This document shows positions 1-7,684 of a stretch of 64,000 nt of DNA, piece by piece. Source of the DNA: Streptomyces rubradiris (GTDB taxonomy: Bacteria > Actinomycetota > Actinomycetes > Streptomycetales > Streptomycetaceae); assembly GCF_016860525.1 (NCBI RefSeq), contig NZ_BNEA01000015.1, positions 5,542,501 to 5,606,500 of the forward strand, in the 5' to 3' direction. Numbering within the stretch: position 1 is the first letter of the stretch; every line of letters begins with the position of its first letter. Under the pieces are notes generated by a model that saw only the letters and a program-made list of their open reading frames with translations, had not been told where the DNA came from and made no database searches. The translations under genes and the position numbers were made by a program.

Positions 1-3000
1 CGCGCCGAGTGCGTCGTGAACAGCCGTGCCAGCGGCCCCTCGAAGCCGACCAGCACCGTCTCGGCGTCGCCGAGGAGCGTGGCCAGCCGCCGCCGGGACG
101 GCACGGGCGGCTCCGTCGCCGGGGCCGGCGCCCACTCGGGTGCCAGCTGCACGGTGTACGACACCGCCAGCCCCGGCACCGGCCAGTCGGCCACCTCCGC
201 GTTCACCGCCCGCTGGGCCGCGCCCGCCCGGCGCAGCGGATGGCGGCGGGTGATCGGGGCCGCCGCGGCGCACAGGTGCCGCAGCAGCAGCCCGGGGATG
301 CCGGTGGCCTCGGCGCGGACGAAGGCGACCGGGTCGGCCACCCGCCAGGTCAGCAGCACCGCGGCCTGGAAGGCGCCCTTGCCGGAACTGGGCAGGGACA
401 CGATCCGGCGGATCTCGTGCGGGGTGAGGTCGACCGAGTAGTACGTCTCCGGGCGGGGCGGACGGGTGCCGTAGGGCTGGATCGGGTCGAGCAGGGTCAG
501 CGGGCCGTCGGGCCGGGTGTGCACGACGGCCGTGCGGCCCGGGGTGGGGACGCCCAGCTCACGCAGGTCGGCCGTGATGAACGGGCCCTGCACCAGGTCG
601 CGTTCACCGGGTTCGGCGGCCTTCGGGCCGAGCAGGCAGTACCAGGCGGCCGGCGGGCTGTCCGGGGCGTCGTCGGCGAACAGCGGCCTGAAGCGCCGGG
701 CGCGCTGGGCGGCGGAGCTGGCGGCGAACTCGTCGTACAGCGCGGGCGGTACGACGACCGTCACGTCCGCGCCCGTCTCCGGCGGCGGCACGGGCGGCCG
801 TCCGAACGTCACCGTGAGCCGGGGCGGATCGCTCAACCGGGTGAGCGCGTACGGGAGTTCGCGCAGCACGGCGACGAGCACGGGCAGCAGATACGCGCCG
901 GGTCCGGTGCGCACCAGGTAGCCGTCCGGGCGGACGGTCACCTCGTACCGGCGGGGGCTGACGGAACCGCGCGCGAGGATCTCGTGCACCGCGGCTTCGA
1001 GGGTGACCCGGGCCTCCGGGCGCCCGGTCAGGTCGTCGGCCGTGAAATGGATGCCGGGGGGGTCGGCGGGGGGTTCCTCCTCGGCCAGGGCCGTGAGGGT
1101 GCGGCGCAGCGCCGCCAGGTCGGTCCGGGCGGCCTCGGCGGCCGGGCCCGGGACCCCTTGCAACGGCTCGCCCCGCCACAACGCCAGCGCGTCGACGGCC
1201 AGTTGACGACCGCGCTCCGGTTCGCCGGCGGCCCGGGCCCGTTCGGCCTCGGCGGCCAGCCGGCGGGCACGGAAGACGTCGATGTCGTCGGGGGCGGACA
1301 GACGGAGGCGGCCGGTGCGGTCGCTGGTGAGGACACTGGAGCCGAGGCGGCGCCGGAGACCGGCGAGGTGCGCGTCCAGCCGGCCGGCGACGGCGGGGGT
1401 GAGCGGGCCGCCGAAGACGCCGGCGGCCAGCTCGTGCCGGGTGGCGGTCCGGCCCTCGCTCAGGAGCAGCAGGCACAGGATGGCCTGGTCGTAGGGGTCG
1501 CCCAGGGGGCGCGGGCGGTCGTCGAGCCACACCTGCAGCGGGCCGAGGAGGGAGACGCCGAGGGTTCTCGGGCGGCGGAGGTCCTCGGCGCCGCGCCGTT
1601 GCCGCTCCGGGACGTGGGACAGCAGCGCCTCGGCCGCCTCCGACTCTGCGACGGCCGCGTTGCCGCCGTGGCGGTACAGGTCGTACACGAGGTGCCCGAG
1701 CGCCCGCAGGTTGTCCGCACGGTCCTCCTCGGCGACCGGCGCGGTGTCCGTGCAGGTCAGCACGGGCCCGTCCGGGGTGAGGACCACCGCGGACGGCTCC
1801 AGCCTCCCGCGCGGGCCGTCCTGCGCGTGCAGGGCGAGCACGGCGTCGGCGAGTCGGGCGAGCAGGGCGCGGAGCTCGTCGTCGGGCAGTCGGCCGGAGG
1901 GGTCCGCCAGGTGCTCCTGGAGCGTCGGGCCGGTGACGAACTCCCGCACCAGGTACGGCACTCCGTCCTCGACGCCGTGGTCCCGGACCGGCGCGATCCC
2001 GGGGTGGCGCAGCGCGCCGAGGGCCCGGCCCAGGTCCAGGAAACCGGTCAGGTCCCGCGTGCCCGGATACCTGTTCACGACGACGGGGGTGCCTTCTTCC
2101 CGGGTGTCCTCCGCCAGCCGGCCCGTGTGCTCTCCGATGCCCGTGCCCTCCACCGGCCGCAGCAACCGGTACCGCCCCGCGAACAGTTCCCCGGCGCCGT
2201 CCGCCGCCGAGGACCCGGTGCTGTCCGCCGGCAGGTCCTGGGTGTCCTCCGCCGAGGAGGACCCGGTGCCGTCCGCCGACAGGTCCTGGGTGTCCTCCGC
2301 CGAGGAGGACCCGGTGCCGTCCGCAGGCAGGTCCTGGGTGTCCTCCGCCGGCGAGGACCCGGCGCCGTCCGCCGACAGGCGTCGCGCGCTGTCCTCGCGG
2401 ACCATGGCGAACGGATCGTCCTCCACGGCCGTCCCCGTGCCCCGCGCGGACGGCACCGACGCACGGAACTCGCCCGGTGCCCGGCCCGCCCTGCGGTCGA
2501 TGAACTCGCCGACGCGGTCGAGGAGTTCGGTGGTGCGGTGGCGCTCGGTGCGGGGCAGGCCGAGCAGCAGCAGCTCGCGGACGCCGTCCCGGAACGCGTA
2601 ACAGCCGGGCGGGCCGCCGGGCACGGTGGTGAGCATGCCGCTGAGGATGACCTCGGCCAGGTGCCGGGGCCGCGGGTCCGGGTCGACGGCGGCCTGGACC
2701 AGGCGCATCACCGGCAGGTCGGGGCGCCCCACCGCGAGGTGCCCGGCCAGCCGTACCGCCTCCGGCGAGGCGGTCGCCCGGAACCGCAGCACCAGCTCCT
2801 CGGCGGTGAGCCGCCCGACGTCGGTCCGGTCCTCGGCGTCCGCCGGCAGCGGACGGCCCAGCTCGGCGACCGCGGCGGGGAACTCCGTGCCGCCCGGCGC
2901 GGCCAGCAGCCCGGCCCAGTGTGCCAGCCACCGCGGCTCCGGCTCCAGCACGGGCAGCGGCACGGTGCCGCCCGGCCGGGCCCGCTCGTCCGAGGCGGGA

Positions 3001-4007
3001 TCTGCGGACCGGTCGTACGGCGAGAACGTGAGCGTCGCCGAGGGGGCCGCGGGGTGCGGGGCCGACAGGCTGCCGGGTTCCGCGGGCAGGGCCGTGTCCC
3101 GCCACAGGTGTTCCGGCAGCGGATTCACGACGGCCAGCGGCATCCGGCGCGCCCAGCGGTGCAGGGCGGCGTACCAGCGTTCCCCGGCGGGGCCCTCCCG
3201 CCACTGCGGGCCCATGCAGTCGCTGATCAGGAGCGTGACGGTACGGCCGTCGGCGGGCGCGGGCACGCCGGGGCCGCGCACCCGGCCGTCGGCGTCCGCC
3301 TGGTAGAGACCGATGGTGCGGAACGCGCCCGACTCGCCCAGCACCGTGTGCAGTTCGCGCACCAAGGGGCGCCAGACCGGCATGGTCGGCCCGGCGTCGT
3401 ACACCAGGTTCAGCCGCAGCCAGCGCTCCCGGGCGGGGCGCAGCACCGGCAGCCACCACGCGGGGTCGGCGCCCAGCCGGGCGATGCGGTCGGCGGTCGC
3501 CCGCTCGTCCAGCTCCCGGCCCACGGGCGCGTCGGTGCGGCGGGCCAGCGGACGCAGCGCGCGGTGCAGGGCGAGGCGGTGGCGCAGCATCGGGGGCGCC
3601 GGGGCGAGGAGTGTGGCGTACGGCCGGGCCGCCGCCGGGGAGGGCCGCCGGGCGGGCAGGTGCAGGGGCACCCGGGCGGGGGCCGGCGGTGGCGCGGGCG
3701 CGGACGGCGGCCCGGGCGGGGCCGACGGCTCGGGGGCCGGTGGCTCCGGCGCGGGCGGGGACGGCGGTGTCGGCTCCGCCGCCTCCGGTCCCTCGGCCTC
3801 CGGCCCGGTGACCTCGGCCCCCTGTACGTCGGTGCCGGGCTCCTCCCCGGTGGTGCCGGTCTCCGTTCTCATGTGCCGCGCCAGCCACAGCACCTCGGCC
3901 AGTTCCAGCGGGGTCGGGCGCACCCCGTGGGACACCTGGGCCAGCACCTCGGCCAGGCGGACCACGGGGTCCGGGGAACCGGCCGGCCCGGAGGTCTCAG
4001 AAGACAT
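1..4007 (-). CDS. SAV_2336-type giant protein (degenerate vWA, pseudokinase, BTAD-like), 3' end outside window
   Basis: The frame is open from the ATG at 4007 to the window edge (at least 1335 residues); I checked it for stops on the minus strand and found none. The N-terminal part resembles the SAV_2336 family and a vWA fold: a strand ending in YDAGPTM (D204 to M209) sits where a MIDAS DxSxS would be, and LLISDCMGPQW follows. A Thr/Ser/Asp-rich repeat precedes a protein-kinase-like fold from about residue 609 (GRYRLLRPVEG). The kinase lysine, catalytic loop and DFG are all replaced (VVVNRY, RGRLEPS, TCTDT), so it should be a pseudokinase. A SARP/BTAD-like region starts near residue 812 (LLGPLQVWLDDRP). 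The last visible residues (TVLVGFEGPLARLF) look like the start of a HAD phosphatase domain. The ATG lies inside moxR with an 11-nt overlap, so translation is probably coupled. I infer a sensor or effector arm of the neighbouring conflict-type system. Domain boundaries are by eye. Confidence 0.85.
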   Translation of the reverse strand, partial: MSSETSGPAGSPDPVVRLAEVLAQVSHGVRPTPLELAEVLWLARHMRTETGTTGEEPGTDVQGAEVTGPEAEGPEAAEPTPPSPPAPEPPAPEPSAPPGPPSAPAPPPAPARVPLHLPARRPSPAAARPYATLLAPAPPMLRHRLALHRALRPLARRTDAPVGRELDERATADRIARLGADPAWWLPVLRPARERWLRLNLVYDAGPTMPVWRPLVRELHTVLGESGAFRTIGLYQADADGRVRGPGVPAPADGRTVTLLISDCMGPQWREGPAGERWYAALHRWARRMPLAVVNPLPEHLWRDTALPAEPGSLSAPHPAAPSATLTFSPYDRSADPASDERARPGGTVPLPVLEPEPRWLAHWAGLLAAPGGTEFPAAVAELGRPLPADAEDRTDVGRLTAEELVLRFRATASPEAVRLAGHLAVGRPDLPVMRLVQAAVDPDPRPRHLAEVILSGMLTTVPGGPPGCYAFRDGVRELLLLGLPRTERHRTTELLDRVGEFIDRRAGRAPGEFRASVPSARGTGTAVEDDPFAMVREDSARRLSADGAGSSPAEDTQDLPADGTGSSSAEDTQDLSADGTGSSSAEDTQDLPADSTGSSAADGAGELFAGRYRLLRPVEGTGIGEHTGRLAEDTREEGTPVVVNRYPGTRDLTGFLDLGRALGALRHPGIAPVRDHGVEDGVPYLVREFVTGPTLQEHLADPSGRLPDDELRALLARLADAVLALHAQDGPRGRLEPSAVVLTPDGPVLTCTDTAPVAEEDRADNLRALGHLVYDLYRHGGNAAVAESEAAEALLSHVPERQRRGAEDLRRPRTLGVSLLGPLQVWLDDRPRPLGDPYDQAILCLLLLSEGRTATRHELAAGVFGGPLTPAVAGRLDAHLAGLRRRLGSSVLTSDRTGRLRLSAPDDIDVFRARRLAAEAERARAAGEPERGRQLAVDALALWRGEPLQGVPGPAAEAARTDLAALRRTLTALAEEEPPADPPGIHFTADDLTGRPEARVTLEAAVHEILARGSVSPRRYEVTVRPDGYLVRTGPGAYLLPVLVAVLRELPYALTRLSDPPRLTVTFGRPPVPPPETGADVTVVVPPALYDEFAASSAAQRARRFRPLFADDAPDSPPAAWYCLLGPKAAEPGERDLVQGPFITADLRELGVPTPGRTAVVHTRPDGPLTLLDPIQPYGTRPPRPETYYSVDLTPHEIRRIVSLPSSGKGAFQAAVLLTWRVADPVAFVRAEATGIPGLLLRHLCAAAAPITRRHPLRRAGAAQRAVNAEVADWPVPGLAVSYTVQLAPEWAPAPATEPPVPSRRRLATLLGDAETVLVGFEGPLARLFTTHSA
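2194..2378 (-). repeat. 48-bp in-frame tandem repeat in the SAV_2336-type gene
   Basis: Three copies of a 48-bp unit start at 2233, 2281 and 2329, with a diverged partial copy before 2233. Each unit codes for 16 residues of the type AEDTQDLPADGTGSSS on the minus strand. The repeat lies just before the pseudokinase region and makes an acidic, flexible linker. Exact periodicity in multiples of three suggests copy-number change without frameshift. Confidence 0.9.
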
Positions 4008-5049
4008 CGGACTGCGCGCTCTGCCCCAGGTAGGGCATCAGCTGCTCGGCCAGCCGGTCCAGGGACTCGGCGTCCAGGCCGGCGGAGCGGGCCAGGTAGA
4101 TGGCGTTCAGCAACTGGTCGGTGGCCAGGTCGCCGGCGCCCGACCGGGACAGGAAGCGGTCGATCAGGGTCCGGGCGTAGGCGTCGGGCTCGCCCAGGTG
4201 GGCGCGGACGATCTCGGCGAGGTGCCGGTCGTCCGGCTGCCTGAGGTGCAGCGTGACACAGCGGCGCAGGAAGGCGGGCGGGAACTCGCGCTCGCCGTTG
4301 CTGGTGAGGACGACGAACGGGAAGGCCCGGCAGCGGACCCGGCCGCGCACCACCGGGACCCGCTCGTCGGTGCCGTCGGCCAGCACCTCGGCGACGCCGT
4401 CCGGGGTCAGCCGGGAGGCGCGCACCAGCTCGGGGATCTCGTACTGGCCCTCCTCCAGCACGTTCAGCAGGTCGTTGGGCAGGTCGAGGTCGCTCTTGTC
4501 GATCTCGTCGATGAGCAGCGCGCGGGGCCGGGCGTAGGGCAGCAGCGCGGTGCCGAGCGGGCCGAGCCGCAGATGGTGCTCGATGCCGGACCCGTCGATC
4601 ACCCCGCCCGTGTCCCGCGTACCGCCCGTCCGCCCCGGCCGGGCCGCCTCCTGCCGGGCCGCGTAGAGCCGGGAGAGCGGGTCGTACTGGTAGAGGCCGT
4701 CGTGCAGGGTGCTGCGGCTGGTGATGTTCCAGCGCAGCACCGGCCCGAGCCCGAGCTCCCGGGCGACCGCGTACACCAGCGAGGACTTGCCGGTGCCGGG
4801 CGGGCCGGTGACCAGCAGCGGACGGCGCAGGTACAGGGCCGCGTTGACCAGTTCGACGGTCTCTTCGGTGGCCTGGTAGGTCTCGGCGCGGTGGGTGCGG
4901 TCGGGGGAGTGGGCGGCGGTGTCGGCGGCGGCGTCCGGCGCCGGGAGCACCGGCCCGCCGTCGAAGTCCCGCCAGGGCGGGGGCGCGGGCAGCTTGGTGA
5001 TGCCGTCGTGCGGCTCGTTCGTACCGGTGTAGACGGGCCACAGGGGCAT
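3997..5049 (-). CDS. MoxR-family AAA+ ATPase
   Basis: This 350-residue protein is a AAA+ ATPase of the MoxR type. It shows Walker A GPPGTGKSSL, Walker B ALLIDEIDKSD, a sensor-1 stretch (LTSNGEREFPPAFLRR) and the arginine-rich segment that follows. MoxR ATPases act as chaperones or remodelling motors, usually with a vWA-domain partner. Here the partner is presumably the SAV_2336-type protein, whose start overlaps the end of this gene by 11 nt. The upstream protease gene ends 33 nt before its ATG, so all four genes read as one operon. A variable Gly/Arg/Thr-rich insert lies after the region YDPLSRLYAARQEAARP. No key ATPase residue appears to be missing. Confidence 0.93.
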   Translation of the reverse strand: MPLWPVYTGTNEPHDGITKLPAPPPWRDFDGGPVLPAPDAAADTAAHSPDRTHRAETYQATEETVELVNAALYLRRPLLVTGPPGTGKSSLVYAVARELGLGPVLRWNITSRSTLHDGLYQYDPLSRLYAARQEAARPGRTGGTRDTGGVIDGSGIEHHLRLGPLGTALLPYARPRALLIDEIDKSDLDLPNDLLNVLEEGQYEIPELVRASRLTPDGVAEVLADGTDERVPVVRGRVRCRAFPFVVLTSNGEREFPPAFLRRCVTLHLRQPDDRHLAEIVRAHLGEPDAYARTLIDRFLSRSGAGDLATDQLLNAIYLARSAGLDAESLDRLAEQLMPYLGQSAQSDVF

Positions 5050-5082
5050 GGGCTCTTCTTCTCCGTGGGGGCGGTCGGGCGG

Positions 5083-7020
5083 TCAGGCGACGGGCGAGTG
5101 CAGGCTCGCGCCGGTCTCGGGGAAGCAGCGCGGGTCGTCCCAGAGCAGCTGGAGATGGCGGGCCCAGTGCCGCTCGGGCTCGTCGGCGGCCTCCGCGGTC
5201 AGCCGCAACGACATGACGTGCCGGGGGAGTTCGGCGGGTGGCACGTCGGCGATGGAGGCGGTGAGCCGGTCCAGGAATTCGGTGCCGGGACAGGTCGCGC
5301 CCGCGTGCGGGCCGCCGGAGCCGGCGGGGTCCGCGTACGGGCAGTCGGCGCCCGAGGGGTCCGGGCGGGGGCTCTTGGCGCCGGGGGTGGCCGGGTACGG
5401 GCTCGCGGCGCAGGGCGCGTCCGTGCGCGGGCTCTTCGCGTCGGGCGTGCGTGTCGCCTCGGCGCGGGGCGTGTCCGTACGCACGGTCTCGGCGCGGGGT
5501 GCGTCCGTACGTACGGCTTCGGCGCGGGGCGCGTCCCCGTGCACGGCGCAGGGAGTGCCGGTCCGGGGCCACAGCAGGACCGGTACGGGCACGGTGAGGC
5601 CGACCTCGAACAGGGGGCGGGCCGCCGTGGGCGGGGCGGCGAAGCCCGCCAGCCGGGCGTCGCCGTCCCACAGCCGCTTGCGCAGGCTCGGCGGGCGCTC
5701 CCGGGTGCCGCACTCCACGCGGTACACCTCGGCCCCGCCCCCGGTGTCCAGCTTCTGCCACTTCTTGCGCAGCTGGTGGCGCAGCCGGCCGCTGTGGTGA
5801 CGCGCGCGGTCGGTCACCACCAGGGGATAGGCGCAGCCCAGCGGCGTACTGTCGTCCGCGCCGCACTCCCAGTGCGCCACCGCCTCGTTGAGCCACTCGC
5901 GCGGCAGCACGAACGTCACCAACTCGTCGGCGTCCGGCGCGAGATGGGCGACGGCCTCGTCGATACGGCTCTGCACGTACGCCCGCACCCCGGTGCGGGG
6001 CAGCCGACGGGCGCCCACCGGCCGGCGCCGGCCGTCGCGGTACGCGGACACCTCCACGGTCACCTGGTCGGGCCCGGCGCCGCTGTGGTCGATCTCCACG
6101 ACGACCGGCGACCAGAGGGGCCCGTCCTGCGCGGTCGCCGCGTCCGGGGCCGGCCGGAGCGGTGACTCCGGTCGTCCGTCGAGGAGCCCGGCGAGCCGGT
6201 CGGCGAACCTCGGCAGCGCGTCCGGGTCCGGCACCTCCCAGCGCACGTAGTCGGCCGCCGCCCGCAGGGAGGGGAAGCCGCCCGGGGGCAGGGGCGGCCC
6301 GAGGAGGCCCACCGCGTCCAGGTACAGGCGGTTGGGGTCGAGGCCCGCGCCGGGGTCGGCGGCGGCCCGGCCCAGCAGGTCGTACAGCCGCCGCAGGCCG
6401 TCGTCCCCGAGGCCGGGTACGGGCACCAGCTCGGCCAGGCCGGGCCAGTACCGGGCCAGCACGTCCAGCGGGAGCATCCGGCCCTTGCGCACCTCGGGCG
6501 ACGTCCCCAGGGCGGTGGTGACCATGCCCACCACCCTGCCGTCCGGCAGCGTCGCCGCCGCCCCGCTGAAGCCCTCCACGATCGGCTGCCCGTGACCGTG
6601 CCACGTCACCAGCTCCAGCCACTCGCCCGCGATCAACTGCGCCGAGACGGCCTGGTATTCGGCGAGCGTGCCCTCGTCGTAGTTCTTGGGGAAGCCGTAG
6701 GAGACCAGTTTCGGGTACGGCTCGGTGTACGCGGCCTCCGGCGGGGCGAACCGGGCCGGGGCGAGCGGGCTGTCCTTCGCGAGTTCGAGTACGGCCACGT
6801 CGCCGGGGTCGGTTTCCCGGCCCTTCCAGTCGCCGTGGGCGACGACCGTGGCGGACAGCTCGCCCAGCTCCCGGGCGTGCGGGAAGCTGACCGTCACCGG
6901 GGCCCAGTCGTGCTCGCGGACGACGTGGGCGCAGGTGAGCAGCAGGCGGCGGGTCACCAGGAAGCCGGCCCCCACGAATCTGCCGCAGGCGATCCGGGCG
7001 TGCCAGGCGGCGCCACGCAT
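5083..7020 (-). CDS. Trypsin-like serine protease with VMAP-C-like C-terminal region
   Basis: The 645-residue protein starts with a trypsin-like fold and no signal peptide, so it should act inside the cell. The triad is visible: His32 in LLLTCAHVV, Asp74 in DPGDVAVLEL and Ser152 in VEGFSGAA. The middle (about 215-270) is helical, and from about residue 290 the protein resembles the VMAP-C region found in vWA-MoxR-associated proteins (VVVEIDHSG, FVLPREWLNEAVAHWEC, PLGCAYPLVVTDRARHH). A Pro/Ala/Thr-rich insert with tandem 10-residue repeats interrupts this region near residues 485-560. The ATG at 7020 shares its A with the TGA of the upstream gene (TGATG), so the two are translationally coupled. 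In published surveys such proteases are predicted effectors whose activity is gated by the NTPase partners. That role is inference here. Confidence 0.9.
   Translation of the reverse strand: MRGAAWHARIACGRFVGAGFLVTRRLLLTCAHVVREHDWAPVTVSFPHARELGELSATVVAHGDWKGRETDPGDVAVLELAKDSPLAPARFAPPEAAYTEPYPKLVSYGFPKNYDEGTLAEYQAVSAQLIAGEWLELVTWHGHGQPIVEGFSGAAATLPDGRVVGMVTTALGTSPEVRKGRMLPLDVLARYWPGLAELVPVPGLGDDGLRRLYDLLGRAAADPGAGLDPNRLYLDAVGLLGPPLPPGGFPSLRAAADYVRWEVPDPDALPRFADRLAGLLDGRPESPLRPAPDAATAQDGPLWSPVVVEIDHSGAGPDQVTVEVSAYRDGRRRPVGARRLPRTGVRAYVQSRIDEAVAHLAPDADELVTFVLPREWLNEAVAHWECGADDSTPLGCAYPLVVTDRARHHSGRLRHQLRKKWQKLDTGGGAEVYRVECGTRERPPSLRKRLWDGDARLAGFAAPPTAARPLFEVGLTVPVPVLLWPRTGTPCAVHGDAPRAEAVRTDAPRAETVRTDTPRAEATRTPDAKSPRTDAPCAASPYPATPGAKSPRPDPSGADCPYADPAGSGGPHAGATCPGTEFLDRLTASIADVPPAELPRHVMSLRLTAEAADEPERHWARHLQLLWDDPRCFPETGASLHSPVA
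5452..5552 (-). repeat. 30-bp in-frame tandem repeat in the protease gene
   Basis: The word ggcgcgggg recurs at 5461, 5491 and 5521 with a period of 30 bp. On the minus strand each unit codes for ten residues close to TDAPRAETVR. More degenerate copies continue towards 5340. The repeat forms a low-complexity insert inside the VMAP-C-like region of the protease. Confidence 0.85.
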
Positions 7021-7445
7021 CACCGGCTCCCGGGCTCCGGAGCCGACGGGCTCTGTCCGGGCACGGCCGGCGTCGGCGCGCTCCGCCCCGGCTCGGCGGG
7101 TGCCGGCTCGGCCCGCTGTGACCCGGCCCGCTCCGGGGACCAGCTGAGCTTGACCACCAGATGACCCTCGGCCGACCCCTTGGCGATGATCGCGCCGGCC
7201 TCGGCGGACAGCCGTACGCCGAACTCGATCTCCACCGCGTCGGGGCGCAGGCTGCCGTCCCGGAAGACCCGCAGCGCCGCCGCTGCCGCCGCCCTCACGC
7301 CGTCCAGCGCGCCCTCGAAGGTGCGCGCTGCCTGCGCCGGTCCGTCGCCGCGCGAGACGAGGCGGGCGCCCGATCTGGCGTTGCCGTCGTCGACCACGAC
7401 GAGCGAGCCGTCCTCGGTCCTGAACTCCAGCAGTCCGTCGTCCAT
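7020..7445 (-). CDS. Trypco1-like (CU044_2847-type) trypsin-co-occurring protein
   Basis: This 141-residue protein begins MDDGLLEFRTEDGSLVVV and has a compact alpha/beta core. The segment DAVEIEFGVRLSAEAGAIIAKGSAEGHLVVKLSW is characteristic of the CU044_2847 family (trypsin-co-occurring domain 1), and a Pro/Ala-rich tail of about 35 residues follows. The ATG at 7445 was preferred over an upstream extension because a GGGGGAG ribosome site precedes it and the family starts here. It is the first gene of the four-gene minus-strand operon, and its stop overlaps the start of the protease. Families with this domain are almost always next to trypsin-like proteases of conflict systems, perhaps as an adaptor. 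No catalytic residues are evident. Confidence 0.85.
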   Translation of the reverse strand: MDDGLLEFRTEDGSLVVVDDGNARSGARLVSRGDGPAQAARTFEGALDGVRAAAAAALRVFRDGSLRPDAVEIEFGVRLSAEAGAIIAKGSAEGHLVVKLSWSPERAGSQRAEPAPAEPGRSAPTPAVPGQSPSAPEPGSR

Positions 7446-7684
7446 GACGCAGCTCGCTCCCCCTTGTGCCGTGCGTTGCTCGTGCAAGCCCCATGGTACG
7501 GACGGCGCTTGGCCAGTCACGCCGGTTGACGCAAGTGGCGGGCACGCGTCGGGCGGCCGGGCGGCGCTGGCGAGAACCCGCCAGGGCAGCTTCCCGTCAC
7601 CGGTGGTCAACTCCCGTGCCGGGGCGCTCACATCACACTCGTCCCAGCGCATGTCACCTGCGACCCCGACGAGATGAGGCGTGG
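7446..7684. promoter_or_regulatory. Divergent intergenic region, Trypco1 operon and subtilase gene
   Basis: This 239-bp gap separates two genes read away from each other, so it must hold both promoters. A TTGACG hexamer occurs near 7524 on the + strand, but no convincing partner -10 element was found at the usual spacing. No strong hairpin or operator repeat was seen. Confidence 0.4.

Noticed and set aside
2194..2378. Possible CRISPR array
   Set aside because: The units are contiguous, have no spacers and are in-frame coding repeats.
604..3888. Minus-strand frame of about 1090 codons within the same region
   Set aside because: It is a different frame from the giant gene and is almost only Arg, Pro, Ala and Gly. 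The frame from 4007 has the domains.
9..4244. Long open frame of over 1400 codons on the + strand
   Set aside because: It lies opposite the SAV_2336-type and moxR genes, has an Arg/Gly-rich composition with no recognisable domain, and arises from high G+C content.
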